NCBI GenBank assembly: GCA_010909165.1
Contig: MU008164.1
Coordinates: 744,001-808,000 of the forward strand
Length of the DNA: 64,000 nt
DNA from: Anthoceros angustus
Taxonomy: Eukaryota > Streptophyta > Anthocerotopsida > Anthocerotales > Anthocerotaceae
Direction: 5' to 3'
Shown here: one piece after another, positions 42,246 to 54,437 of the stretch
How positions within the stretch are numbered: the first letter of the stretch is position 1
How the letters are laid out: every line of letters begins with the position of its first letter
Made by a program: the position numbers and the translations under genes
Notes under the pieces: model-generated
Told to the model about the DNA's origin: nothing
Databases searched by the model: none
What the model saw: only the letters and a program-made list of their open reading frames with translations

Positions 42246-42960
42246 CTTCACAACGTGTTGTTTGTTCCTCATTTGAGTAAGAACCTCGTTTCTGTGGGAC
42301 ATGCACTTGAGGCTGGTTTCACCTTTGGCTTTGCCCCTAACAAGTGCACTCTCTTCGATCAGTCCCGCCAACTTGTGGCTACATGCCACAGGTTCGGCAG
42401 ATTGTTCGTCTTAGGCACAAGTCCGATCTATCATGAGAGTGAGGTCCTTCAACAACCTGAGGTGGGTAGTTTGACTCATCCTAATACATCATTTACCTCC
42501 TTGGTGTCCTCATCATCTAGTAATTTGTGGCGTTTCAGGCTAGGCCACGCAGGTGCACAAAGGATAAAAGCCTCACTACATCAAGATTATGTGGTAGGTT
42601 TCCCTTTAAAGTCCGTTGCTGACCTAACATTTTGTCCAAGTTGTGCATTGGGTAAACAGCAATGTAAGAAATTCCCTGTAGGTTCCCACAGCAGTCCTAA
42701 ACCTCTTGGCTCTTGGTCTAATTCATACAGACCTCTTAGGGCCTATGAAGACCCCCTCCCTATAAGGTTCTCATTATCAAGTCACCTTCATAGATGACCA
42801 CACCCGTTTTGAATGGGTGTACTTTCTGTCGGCCAAGTCAGGTACATTTCCTCTTTTCTGCTCTTGGCAATAAGAAGTAGAAACTCAAGCCAGTAGGAAG
42901 GTCAAGATCCTTAGGAGTGATGGTGGTGGGGAGTTTGACCGTGGATCAAGATGAACCTAA
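42246..42960 (+). pseudogene. Copia C GAG-pre-integrase and truncated integrase
   Basis: An open frame from 42255 reads LFVPHLSKNLVSVGHALE, LWRFRLGHAGAQRIKA and TFCPSCALGKQQCKKFP. The integrase core begins out of frame (LIHTDLLGPMKTP, VTFIDDHTRFEWVYFL) and reaches VKILRSDGGGEF near 42930. It then jumps straight to RT-linker sequence, so the second half of integrase is deleted here. That half is found separately at 47427-47950. Confidence 0.82.
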
Positions 42961-43019
42961 TTTTTCCTTCCCTGCCGAAGACGTTACTCACTCCTGGGAA
43001 TTGTCTTTACCAGTAGAAG

Positions 43020-43779
43020 AGCCTCCTGGGCTCTGACGTTCCACCAGGCAAAGACAACTTAGCTGGAAGGTTCGTGAGAATCTTGAACAAGCTTCCTTCA
43101 CTTCCACTTTTAATTCTCCTCACGAGGAAAAGATTATATTAAGTCCTCACTTGAGCTCGTCCCCATCGAATCCCGTGGCTCTTACTTATGCCAAAGCACT
43201 CATGGCTTCCTCGGATATCCAAAAGCCATCCAGTTATAAGGAGGTCATTTCCGGGCCGCAAGCTTCAGAATGGAAGAAGGCAATCAATGATGAGTTTCAA
43301 TCACTCAAAGATAATAAGACGTGGCATCTCTGTGAATTGCCTGAAGGACGCTCTGCCGTGGGGAGTAAGTGGACTTTTAAAATTAAATACACTGCTGATG
43401 GTGCAATCGAGCGCTACAAGCCTCGTCTTGTTGCACAAGGGTACACTCAATGGGCCGGTGCTGATTACGACGCGGACCACCTCTTCTCCCCGGTTATTCA
43501 GATAAGTTCCCTTCGCACTATTTTGGCCCTCACTACCATACATGATTGGGAGGTTGTTCAATTAGCTATCAAAATGGCATTTTTGTACGGCCATCTCAAA
43601 GAAGATATATACATGCGTCAACTTGAGGGGTATGAAGAGAAGGGCAGGGAGCATCTTGTACGCTTACTCTTAGGAAGTATTTATGGTCTTAAGCAGTCCG
43701 CAGCAAATTGGAATGAGTTGATGAATGAGGTCCTTCTTGAGTTTGGGTTTGTTAAATGCCCATCCGATGATAACATCTA
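43020..43779 (+). pseudogene. Copia C reverse transcriptase, N-terminal part
   Basis: An open frame of 200+ codons: SSYKEVISGPQASEWKKA, DNKTWHLCELP, GSKWTFKIKYTADG, RLVAQGYTQWAGADYD, FSPVIQISSLRTILAL, EDIYMRQLEGY, LLGSIYGLKQSAANWN, FGFVKCPSDDNIY. Motif A has VQLAIKMAFL where VDIKTAFL is usual, so the catalytic Asp is lost. The reading is cut at 43779 by a MITE and resumes at 44324 with no loss of frame. Confidence 0.88.
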
Positions 43780-44321
43780 CAGTCGGCCCCCCCTAATTGG
43801 GAATTCTATAAATGGGATTCCTCTCTAAATGGGACCTCCCATCCTACTCCCTTCAGTTTATAATGTAACAAATGGGACTTTTCCCTAAATGATAATTGGG
43901 ACCTTTTGAAGCATACATTCATGTTAGTTTCACCTCCCTAAATGGGATTTCTCTTTTTTTTTTACTAAAAAAATCTAAAAAAAAAGAAAAAAGAATCCAT
44001 TATTTCAGAGCTTTATAGACTTTTAGGTGTGATTGAAGACTCTTAAGCTAAGCTTTTTCCTTTATGATAGGTAGAGGTTTTTTGATGCTGCTTAGAGAGA
44101 GTGCTAGCTTTCAAAAAACTATATAAAGAACTGGTAAAAGTTATTTTTAGTGAAACCTATCAATCAAAATTTAAATTTTCTTTTTTTTGGGTATTTTTGA
44201 TTTGTTTTAAATTTTATAACATTTTTATTATTTTTAAATAGGGAAAATACAATCGGGACACCTCCCTTAATGGGACCTCTAAAGGCACTCCGAACCAGTC
44301 CCAATTAGGGGGGGTGGACTG
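43780..44321. mobile_element. 542 bp pogo/Tc1-mariner-like MITE inside copia C RT
   Basis: The ends are 24 bp inverted repeats with two mismatches, starting CAGTC and ending CCCCCCCTAATTGGGA, flanked by TA on both sides (43778-43779, 44322-44323). TA duplication plus a CAGTC start fits the Tc1/mariner/pogo superfamily. The inside is AT-rich with repeated AATGGGA blocks near both ends and no transposase. Removing the element and one TA restores the RT frame (DDNIY|VLRSGTTLVILALYVDD). Confidence 0.92.
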
Positions 44322-44323
44322 TA

Positions 44324-44890
44324 TGTTCTTAGGTCTGGGACTACGCTTGTCATCCTCGCCTTATATGTCGATGACTGCGTCCTAGCTAGCAATGATAAGT
44401 TGGGCTTGCTAGCAAAGACTATTACCATGCTCAAGTCTAAGTTTCGCGTGGCGGATTTAGGAGATATACATTATTGTAATGGCATGAAGGTGGCTACATC
44501 TAAGTCAAACTCAAAATATTAAAAATACATTAGCCAAGTTCAATATGCTTGAGTGCAAGCCAGCTTCCACTCCTATTGCCATGGGAGCGCTTTTGAGTGC
44601 AGAACATGCACCCAAGAATAATGATGAAGAGCGGAAGTATATGGAGTCAATCCCTTATCAAGAGGCGGTTGGTCGGATCAATTGGATACGCACCACGTTG
44701 AGGCCTGACCTTAGCCATGCCATTCGTATTTTGGCCCAGCAAATGGCCAACCCAGGACTGGCTCATTGGTCGGCACTGAAATGTACTTTACGTTATCTTA
44801 AGGGTACTATGACCCATGGGCTCCTGTATGGTGGGCATGTGGACAAAGGCCAACACACCCCTCAGTTGTCCGCTTATACGGATGCTTAAG
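44324..44890 (+). pseudogene. Copia C RT C-terminal part and RNase H connection
   Basis: Starts in frame with the upstream RT and carries the catalytic box ALYVDDCVLAS (near 44365), then MLKSKFRVADLGDIHYCNG. A frameshift follows near 44500, and an open block from 44545 reads CKPASTPIAMGALLSAEH, GRINWIRTTLRPDLSHAI and CTLRYLKGTMTHGLLYGG. It stops at AYTDA*, where the next segment is inverted. Confidence 0.85.
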
Positions 44891-45030
44891 TATCACAGGC
44901 TTCACTTGTGTCATGCTGAGCTCCTCAAGTAGGCGGACTCGATCAACCACACGCTTAGTTGCTTGAGTAGCTGCCATGTATTCGGATTCCATAGAGGAAG
45001 TGCTTTCAATCATCATTGTCGATTGCATGG
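44890..45030 (-). pseudogene. Inverted RNase H fragment of copia C
   Basis: The minus strand reads SSMESEYMAATQATKRVVDRV, then LLEELSMTQVKPVIL. This is the RNase H segment that should follow AYTDA on the plus strand, so a short piece was flipped. Confidence 0.75.
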
Positions 45031-45032
45031 TA

Positions 45033-47426
45033 AACACGATAATTTTTGAAGGGGGGGATATACTGACCCCCTTCGGTCATCACAGCACCCCCTTGTCACG
45101 AAGAACACCTTACCTAGAACAGCATATGTGCCCTACTTTGATAATGCACACACCCTTTCTGAGGTCATACCAGTGATAAAAGACGCACTTTCAAGTGAAC
45201 ACCCTAGAACTGGAGCACAGTAGGGTGTGGGCCCGTCTGCGCTTTTGTAGAATGTTTAGAGGGCTGCCATTTTTATATGTTTATTACAACCGAAAACTTT
45301 TACTTTGAAGTGGTGGAACACAATGAAAACAATCCTGTACTAGAGGGAGTCTCATTTTAATCGTCGTAAGAACATTGCAACAAACATCTGCTAAAGGAGG
45401 GAGTGGTCATCGGCATCGACAATAGTCATTGAAGAGTGCGGCCTGGCGACTCATCCATGCCTTGCATCGACAGTCGAGAACCACCGCCATATTCGGATGC
45501 GGTCCATATCGTCCGCCTCAAAGTTATCGTTCTCCTCCATTGCTTGCTCGTCTTCAATAGTATCATTCCTGGGCCCACCATCGGCGGTGTGGGCGCCACG
45601 AGCATCTAGGGTTTGCGACCCTCATCCAAAAGGTCGCCGATCGTAGTCTTCAACCTTCGGCACTCAATGCAACCACTTGGGCTTTAAGGCAATGCCAGCG
45701 CCCTTAAAATGAACAAAGTTAGTTGCCCATGCGCCCATGCAAGCATCCTTAATATCAACAAAGTTGAGTTATTAAAAAGATACAGGTTTTGAACCCAGAA
45801 CCCATACATTACTGAACCTTTTGCCCAAACACTAGACCAACAATCCCAAGTTGCCAATTTATTGAGCCACTACATATAAATTTTGTTAAAGACAGCCTAT
45901 GAGGAGGGCAGGGTGTGCTAGGGGAGGGCGCCGGCCAGCCGGCGCCCATGGGCAAGGCATGGCGTGTTGGTGGGCGGCCGGCCGGCGGGCGTGTTGGGGG
46001 CGGCGGCGGCCCATGGGCGGTGTGCTAGGGGGCGCGGCGAGCAGGCGCACATGGGGAGTGTGCTAGGGAGGCCGGCCGGCGCCCATGGCGTGTGCTAGGG
46101 AGGCGCGGCCGGCGCCATGGGCGGCGGGCGTGTTGGGCGCCGGCCGGCGCCATGGCGTGTGCTGGGGAGGCGGCCGGCGCCATGACCAGGCATCTTGGGG
46201 AGGGCACCGGCCGGTGCGCCTCCCTAGCTCCACCACTGCCGGTGGTGCTAAGGGAGGCCGGCCGGCGGCCGGCGGCGCCGGCCGGCCGGCGCCCATGGGC
46301 GGGCGTGTTGGGGGCGCCGGCCGGCGCGCCCATGGGCGGTGTGGGCGCCACCCGTGGGGTGGGCAAGCGGGTGGTGCGCGCCTGGCGGCGGCCGGCCGGC
46401 GCCCTCCACGCACCACCCGTCGGTGGGCCTCGTATGGGTGGTGCGTGGAGGCGCCGGCCGGCGGCGCCATCGCGCTCCACCATCGGGCATACGGTGGTGC
46501 TAAGGGAGGCGGCCGGCCGGCGCCATCCTCCGCGCACCACTGTAAACCCCGGCGGGTGGTGCGGATGGGAGGCGGCGGCCGGCGCCTCCCTCCGCGCACC
46601 ACCCGTCGGTGGGCCTCGTATGGGTGGTGCGGCGTGGAGGCGCGGCCGGCCCTCCACCACCGACCTTATGCCCGGCGGGTGGAGTGGGAGCAGGCGCCGG
46701 CGGCCGGCACCTCCCTCCGCGTGCCATTGTGGCCCTCCCTTCCACGCACCCACATGCGTGGCACTTCCATCGAAAATTCAGTAGGCTAACCTTAGAAGCA
46801 ACCTTGGAATGAAGGCTAACCTTAGAAGCAAATGCCGTCTGAAATCGAGCCAGCATTTGGTCGGTCGAGTGTAGAGGTACTCCTCCGGAAACATCTGTCA
46901 CGGTGGACAAAAGCGATAAGGGATAAGCTCTGAGTTGCGTGGCTTAATACAACTGCGAGTCAAAGTGCTGAAGATAATGATGACAATGGAGGAGAAGTGG
47001 ACCAAGTGATGACGAAGGATTGAACTCGGGATGAGTGGCGAAATCTCGTTTTCCGGGGTCCCGAGTTAATGTTGTAAATCAGTTCTTGATATTCTTGTGT
47101 TAGGGAAATACCACTGTGGCTTTTGTGGTGTCATAACAAAACCACATTTTCCTCCCAAAGCGAGTTCTGCCGTCCCTTCCGGCGAGAACGGCCTTCCTCA
47201 CCGTTCCTACTTTGCATTATTCCGTAGGTTCGAGTTTGTGACCACCATTCGACACAAACATTCTTTGGATGGAAAGTAGTAACTTTCTTGGGTGACACCC
47301 TTTTTTCGAGTTGTTTTTCGCAATGCCTTCAAAACGCTGTTTTAGGGCCCATCAAAAACCCCCTTCATAGATTATTTGCGGAAAACCCCCTTCGAGATTA
47401 TTCACCCCCTTCAAAAATTATCATGT
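45033..47426. mobile_element. Possible 2.4 kb inverted-repeat-bounded block in copia C
   Basis: The left end has ACACGATAATTTTTGAAGG and the right end its complement (ACATGATAATTTTTGAAGG on the minus strand), extending to a G-run. TGGTA occurs outside both ends (45028-45032 and 47427-47431). No transposase was recognised inside. 45230-45900 and 46760-47400 contain no gene I can name. The end sequence does not match a superfamily I know with confidence, and the copia flanks are not adjacent in the parent order, so this is tentative. Confidence 0.4.
45915..46735. repeat. Extremely GC-rich degenerate repeat
   Basis: About 800 bases dominated by GGCCGGC, GGCGCC, CCCATGGGC and GGTGGTGC words, many self-complementary, in variable order. 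Some blocks recur almost exactly (e.g. CGTCGGTGGGCCTCGTATGG at 46420 and 46604). Long open frames on both strands reflect the lack of A/T stop codons, not genes. The flanks have ordinary composition. Confidence 0.85.
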
Positions 47427-48110
47427 TGGTATTATTAGACAGACCACTATTCCCCATACACCCGAGCAGAATGAAGTGCTGAACGGCGACATAGGACCCA
47501 AGTCGAAATGGGTAGATCGATGTTGAAGCATGCATCTCTTCCTAACCACTTTTGGGTTGAAGCTCGTAACACAGCAAATTACCTTTTGAATCGCCTCCCT
47601 ACGAAGGCCATTGAGGAGAGGACCCCATACGAAGCTTGGTGCAACCGTAAGCCTAACCTTAGTCATCTCCGTATATTTGGATGTGCGGCATATGTCCATG
47701 TCCCCAAGGCCCTTCGTGGGAAATTGGATTCCAAGTCTCAAGAAGGCATCTTACTGGGATACGGTGAGACAGTGAAGGCATACTATATTTATTTGAAGGA
47801 CTCTAAACGTCTCGTCTTTGCTCGCGACGTTATGTTCAATGAGCAGCCCCTCCTAATATCTTTTGTAATCGTGCAAGCATCTTCCCCGGGTGATGTAGTC
47901 CATTTCTTTGAGTCCACATCTCCCCCCCCATCAATCCGCCCTTGCTTTGGTTGATAACCCAAAGTTAAGCTCAAGATCAAAGCACATGATTCGACTTGCA
48001 ATATCATTATGTCCGCGAGAAATGTGCAACTGGAGAGATCAAGCTTGAATACTGCCCGACTGAACATATGGCAGTAGATATCTTAACCAAGAGCTTGCCG
48101 AGGGATAAGC
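47427..48110 (+). pseudogene. Copia C integrase C-terminus and RNase H end
   Basis: Starts in the integrase core (RQTTIPHTPEQN, then a shift to GRSMLKHASLPNHFWVEA), with LLNRLPTKAIEERTPYEAW, HLRIFGCAAYVHVP and GKLDSKSQEGILLGYGE in one open frame from 47508. Near 47960 it jumps to the RNase H end (CATGEIKLEYCPTEHMAVD, ILTKSLPRDKH). RT is absent between them, so this and the 42-44.9 kb part are complementary pieces. Confidence 0.83.
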
Positions 48111-48194
48111 ACATAGCTGTATGACTTTACTTGGGGTTTGTCTTATCCTAGACTAACATGACCCTTAGCCTAATACGTCGAGTCTGAGGGGGAG

Positions 48195-48411
48195 TATTGG
48201 AATTCAGACTGCTCCAGTTAGGCCATCAGTTAGTGAGCAGGACAATTAGGAGAGAATGTACCTCTTGTGAAGGGTCACGTCTCTCCATCACAGGACTGCC
48301 CACAGATTGCCCATGTATGCACACACAGAACGTACAATGACTAATTAGTTTGAAATCCTTTTCCTTGCGTGTGTGAGATCTAAGCATACACATGCCTGTC
48401 ACCATTTAATA
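48195..48411 (+). repeat. 3' LTR of copia C
   Basis: 217 bp, TATTGGAATTC...CCATTTAATA, preceded by the purine tract TCTGAGGGGGAG (48183-48194). It directly abuts minus-strand RT-element sequence on the right, marking the insertion point of copia C. Confidence 0.9.
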
Positions 48412-49160
48412 GTAGTCACAGAGGTGATCATAGATAGTTCCAAATAGACCCCCAATAGAGAGCCGCGGGGCGGTAGTTAGAGCGCGATCAAAAACCACCT
48501 AGTCCAGACAGAAGGGCTCCTTAGCGACAAACTCCAAGATATCTGGTGGGATGGGGACATCTAGAGCCAGGTGAAGGGCCCGAAGAGCAGCAGTAGTCTC
48601 CTTGGACGCTAGAGCCACCGGCTCCGACGGGCCCGAGCAGCCCTAGCATACTCTCCTACGTGACCAAGCAAGAGGCACCTTTTGAGACGCGCCTTCACAG
48701 GGTCTTGACAAACTTGATCAAGCTTAGTCGACTCCAACCTCGATCGAGTAGCACAACTACCATCTTCCTGAAGAGCTTGCCAGTCCTTGGCCCAGAAACG
48801 GCGGAGCCGCGAGGCAACACCCCTGTGACCTAATTTCCCACCTCTGGAGTGACGGAGACACCGTCGGGGAAGAAAAAGGAACAAAGTCCAGGATGCTTCA
48901 TGTCGGGAGTTTTGTGCGAGGTGCTCCAAGGGAAGCCTGTAGGCCAAGCGGACATCGTCTTGCAGTCGATGGGGGAGACACTGCAAAAGGTAGGGTCCCG
49001 GAAACGCATGTCATAAAGAGCCAAAAGATTATCAGACTCCGCCCGCAACCACTGCAAAGACTTCGGCGAAGGTTCCAGGGGAGCAACTGGACGTGAGAAC
49101 GCGGCATGGAAGACATGATGACGAAGATGAGGCAAAATACACCATAGGAAGTAGAAAGAG
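48412..49160 (-). pseudogene. Non-LTR-like reverse transcriptase element, 5' half
   Basis: Minus-strand reading in several frames: a LFVLPK-like hydrophobic start (FYFLWCILPHLRHHVF), WLRAESDNLLALYDMRF, a basic segment RLKRCLLLGHVGEYARAARA, ASKETTAALRALHLALDVP, then RLSIGGLFGTIYDH just before the copia C LTR. The arrangement matches the N-terminal region that precedes the RT domain at 39110-41345, with copia C inserted between the two halves. Confidence 0.65.
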
Positions 49161-49764
49161 CATGGCCAATTGTATCCCAAGTGTTACCAAACTTCCACTT
49201 CAATCTTTTTATGCACATGAACTCATATCCTAGGATTGATCCCTCGTATTTTGGCCCCGACAATATTATTTTCCTACTCATGCATGTGCCATTGCTCCCT
49301 CCAGCATCCTCCTACATTCTCCCGCAATCGCTCCCTCCCATGGCTCTCTCCAGCATCTTGGTAGTCCCTCCGGCACCCTAATCTCAAACATGATGATGAA
49401 GATGAGAAAAAATAAACCGTAGGAAGTAGAAAGAGCATGGCCACATTGTATCCCAAGCTTTACCAATACAACGTGTGTTTTGGGGTGTGGGTTTTTTGTT
49501 ACATTATTCTTCATTCCATAAGCATTGAAGAATCATCTCGACTTACATGCGAACGAAGGCCTATGAATAGTCGAATTGTTTTGTTTGTAAGTTTAGATGG
49601 GCATGCTCTTGACCTCCAAGCGGTAGTGATTTTTCGTGAGGATGTCCATGGCTTTGCCAGAAATCCGTGATATAGTCGCCCTACCTACCTCTTTGTCAAG
49701 CTCCTCTCCCATTGAAGATGCTCTCTCCCGTCTCACCGTGAGCATGAAGTGTCACAATGCATTG
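49161..49764. other. Intergenic with a short direct repeat
   Basis: 49385-49470 repeats 49105-49190 (CATAGGAAGTAGAAAGAGCA versus CGTAGGAAGTAGAAAGAGCA, then GGCCA...TTGTATCCCAAG) with small differences. This is a partial duplication of the 5' end of the RT element. Nothing else was recognised. Confidence 0.6.
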
Positions 49765-52700
49765 GAAATTTGTGGAAGGGGTATATGCATATGGTAATTT
49801 TGGGAGTGAAAACAAGGTCACTTGATTTTTCTGTATTTAGACATGCATAAATAGCTGAAATTCAGCCCAAAACCTAGAAAACAAGCTTCGTCCTGTAGGG
49901 GATAATCTTGGACCTTCACCTATGTATGGATGAAAGAGATGATCCATAGGTACATAAGAAAGATTCTTTGTTTGGGCCAACACGACCTTGAATGAGATTC
50001 ATCTGTAATAGAATTTTATTTTAAGAAATAATAAGCTCACACAAACAACTCAATGAGCAATTATGTTGAGATCGAATTCCATGGAGTAAGGAAAAAAAAA
50101 ACAAGCCAAGTTTATCCATTATCTATTGCATATCTTGTGTTCGAACTATGTTATACTTGATATAATGTACTTATATATTAAAATAAAATACAATTTTTAA
50201 TAAGTTTTCAATATATATATTTAAGTGAGTTAAATCGTACATGGATGCACCGTATGGCACCTAACTATCCTTGGCATACTTTCTTCTCGAAACATTTTAC
50301 TCTCCCAGGAAATCCCAGTTACTGTTGTTGATGTGGCAGCACAATGTTATCTGATGGGACCTCGTCCCGCAGCCTGTTCACACAGGAAGACCATGGCTAG
50401 GGCTTTCCGGCTCGCCCACTGCCCATGAGCACTCACCCTCACCGCACGACGTGGCCGTCACATCGCTATCATTTCCTTTCAAACGGATCCTATCAGCGGG
50501 GCAGATTCTCACATTCGAAAAAAATCTTGGTCACGCTGCGCTGCTGCTGCTATAGCAGCAGCTGTGCATGTAGGATGCTGTCGTGCCCTGAGGCTCTGGA
50601 TCTCTTTTGCAGCGCACATATCTCGGTGCAAAATCAGCTGACTAGTACGTGCACAAGCATTTGTGCCTCCGGCTCAATATGAAAATTTGCTTGCCTGAGT
50701 TCTTTTCAAGGTTGGATAATACACACCCTCGAGATTCGCCTCCAGAATTTGGCCCCAGTTGAGCTTGGCTTGTCGGCGGTCTTGAACCGATGTGAAGAAG
50801 GTTTTGTGTTTTGCTACGATCTGTTTGGATTCTTCTTTGGCCTGGCCAGCTCCCCGAAGGCTAGATTGCATACGTTACTTCTTCTTGGCTGTTTGCAGGA
50901 ACTTCAGCTGTGCGTAGCCAGTTGGAAAAGTTGAGACTCATGTGCCTGCAGATCAATTGGCCACCAGCGACTTTCAAACGTGATCATGTTTGAAGCGCAT
51001 CTCTGGAAGCTTAGATCCAAGTTATCTACAGTTTGTGGTGAAATCGCCGGCGTCGCGTAATCTTTTCCTTTGAAGTGCTTGCGGATTCAACCTTGTACAT
51101 GTATCTACTTAGTGATCAAGATGCAGAAGCTGTTTCTCAGAGCCTCGCAGAAGAGAATCGTCGACCAGCTTGCGGAAGACCTCTCTACTCTCGAACTTAG
51201 CAATATGCCTGACACAGTGGAGTCCGGCACCTCCAAGTGAACAAGATATGCAGCAATTTATCTGCTGAGGATTGGCAACACCTGTGTGAGAGCACATCCC
51301 GATGTTCACCAGCAATGATCAATAAGTGCACGTCCATTATGACGCCTAGTAACACTGCTAGTTGCCACAAGAACCAGGTCTCTCAAGGCGCCGCAGGCAC
51401 TGCACCTGGGACGGGCATCTTTTCAGCCATGCCTTCAGCTCAGAGTGGACGCCTGAGCTGTCCATAATGCGGCTGGCTCATCTTGCAACTGTGGCCTGTG
51501 ATCCAGAACATCTCCAGTCACCATATCCAGGGTCAAGAAGGCTGTCTACCGCACTAAAGCCCGGAAAGGTGCGGACTAAAATTAGCTTGCATCCTTGTCC
51601 AGAAAGGTTTGCAGTAGGGAAGCTTGCAAAGCGCATGCTCATCCTGCTCCATTAGTCACCCCAGCGTGTAAACCCTCCATTTCCTCTCACCATGGGGATA
51701 TGTACATAAAAGTGTTCCTGATAGTGCAATTTGATGACTGCAGGATCTCAAGAAACGCCGAACACCGAGAAAACTTCAATTCAAATCATTTGAGGCTCTG
51801 CAAATTATTCCAGACCTTGAGATGACAGGGGCAAGCTGGCCAGCTACGTTGAATCTACTCTACAGCACAACTCAATTTCAAACGAAGACCTGCAAATTCA
51901 GAATGCAGTGATCACATCTCTGCTGATAGTTCCATCTCACTAGCTCAAGGATCTGGAAAGGAGTGTGGTTCTGGAGGGCCATCAACAGGTTCATCTCTCC
52001 CGAGAAGCGCCACTGCAACGCTTGGAGAATCCGCTTCCAGATTCTCAAAGAAAGGACGAAGAAAGCCAGAGACGCGAGTGGAGCGATACGCAAAAACCAT
52101 CTTGAAATTTGTGGAAGGGGTATATGCATATGGTAATTTTGGGAGTGAAAACAAGGTCACTTGATTTTTCTGTATTTAGACATGCATAAATAGCTGAAAT
52201 TCAGCCCAAAACCTAGAAAACAAGCTTCGTCCTGTAGGGGATAATCTTGGACCTTCACCTATGTATGGATGAAAGAGATGATCCATAGGTACATAAGAAA
52301 GATTCTTTGTTTGGGCCAACACGACCTTGAATGAGATTCATCTGTAATAGAATTTTATTTTAAGAAATAATAAGCTCACACAAACAACTCAATGAGCAAT
52401 TATGTTGAGATCGAATTCCATGGAGTAAGGAAAAAAAAACAAGCCAAGTTTATCCATTATCTATTGCATATCTTGTGTTCGAACTATGTTATACTTGATA
52501 TAATGTACTTATATATTAAAATAAAATACAATTTTTAATAAGTTTTCAATATATATATTTAAGTGAGTTAAATCGTACATGGATGCACCGTATGGCACCT
52601 AACTATCCTTGGCATACTTTCTTCTCGAAACATTTTACTCTCCCAGGAAATCCCAGTTACTGTTGTTGATGTGGCAGCACAATGTTATCTGATGGGACCT

Positions 52701-54437
52701 CGTCCCGCAGCCTGTTCACACAGGAAGACCATGGCTAGGGCTTTCCGGCTCGCCCACTGCCCATGAGCACTCACCTCACCGCACGACGTGGCCGTCACAT
52801 CGCTATCATTTCCTTTCAAACGGATCCTATCAGCGGGGCAGATTCTCACATTCGAAAAATCTTGGTCACGCTGCGCTGCTGCTGCTATAGCAGCAGCTGT
52901 GCATGTAGGATGCTGTCGTGCCCTGAGGCTCTGGATCTCTTTGCAGCGCACATATCTCGGTGCAAAATCAGCTGACTAGTACGTGCACAAGCATTTGTGC
53001 CTCCGGCTCAATATGAAAATTTGCTTGCCTGAGTTCTTTTCAAGGTTGGATAATACACACCCTCGAGATTCGCCTCCAGAATTTGGCCCCAGTTGAGCTT
53101 GGCTTGTCGGCGGTCTTGAACCGATGTGAAGAAGGTTTTGTGTTTTGCTACGATCTGTTTGGATTCTTCTTTGGCCTGGCCAGCTCCCCGAAGGCTAGAT
53201 TGCATACGTTACTTCTTCTTGGCTGTTTGCAGGAACTTCAGCTGTGCGTAGCCAGTTGGAAAAGTTGAGACTCATGTGCCTGCAGATCAATTGGCCACCA
53301 GCGACTTTCAAACGTGATCATGTTTGAAGCGCATCTCTGGAAGCTTAGATCCAAGTTATCTACAGTTTGTGGTGAAATCGCCGGCGTCGCGTAATCTTTT
53401 CCTTTGAAGTGCTTGCGGATTCAACCTTGTACATGTATCTACTTAGTGATCAAGATGCAGAAGCTGTTTCTCAGAGCCTCGCAGAAGAGAATCGTCGACC
53501 AGCTTGCGGAAGACCTCTCTACTCTCGAACTTAGCAATATGCCTGACACAGTGGAGTCCGGCACCTCCAAGTGAACAAGATATGCAGCAATTTATCTGCT
53601 GAGGATTGGCAACACCTGTGTGAGAGCACATCCCGATGTTCACCAGCAATGATCAATAAGTGCACGTCCATTATGACGCCTAGTAACACTGCTAGTTGCC
53701 ACAAGAACCAGGTCTCTCAAGGCGCCGCAGGCACTGCACCTGGGACGGGCATCTTTTCAGCCATGCCTTCAGCTCAGAGTGGACGCCTGAGCTGTCCATA
53801 ATGCGGCTGGCTCATCTTGCAACTGTGGCCTGTGATCCAGAACATCTCCAGTCACCATATCCAGGGTCAAGAAGGCTGTCTACCGCACTAAAGCCCGGAA
53901 AGGTGCGGACTAAAATTAGCTTGCATCCTTGTCCAGAAAGGTTTGCAGTAGGGAAGCTTGCAAAGCGCATGCTCATCCTGCTCCATTAGTCACCCCAGCG
54001 TGTAAACCCTCCATTTCCTCTCACCATGGGGATATGTACATAAAAGTGTTCCTGATAGTGCAATTTGATGACTGCAGGATCTCAAGAAACGCCGAACACC
54101 GAGAAAACTTCAATTCAAATCATTTGAGGCTCTGCAAATTATTCCAGACCTTGAGATGACAGGGGCAAGAAGCTGGCCAGCTACGTTGAATCTACTCTAC
54201 AACTCAATTTCAAACGAAGACCTGCAAATTGAATGCAGTGATCACATCTCTGCTGATAGTTCCATCTCACTAGCTCAAGGATCTGGAAAGGAGTGTGGTT
54301 CTGGAGGGCCATCAACAGGTTCATCTCTCCCGAGAAGCGCCACTGCGCAACGCTTGGAGAATCCGCTTCCAGATTCTCAAAGAAAGGACGAAGAAAGCCA
54401 GAGACGCGAGTGGAGCGATACGCAAAAACCATCTTGA
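49765..54437. repeat. Tandem duplication 1 (period about 2.34 kb)
   Basis: 49765-52103 and 52104-54437 are near-identical tandem copies differing by a few 1-4 base indels. The junction at 52104 joins CTTGAAATTTGTGG to AAGGGGTATATGC, and the two parents share GAAATTTGTGG. The first 570 bp of each copy are AT-rich. The rest holds the unit repeated again downstream. No recognised gene. Confidence 0.92.

Noticed and set aside
46025-46789. Open frames of 230-240 codons on both strands in the GC-rich tract
   Set aside because: They overlap in several frames and are made of Arg/Pro/Gly/Ala repeats. With almost no A or T, stop codons are rare, so open length is not evidence of coding.
48400-49160. 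Host gene on the minus strand right of copia C
   Set aside because: The pieces fit the region upstream of the RT domain of the element at 39-41 kb better than any host family, so it was assigned to that element.
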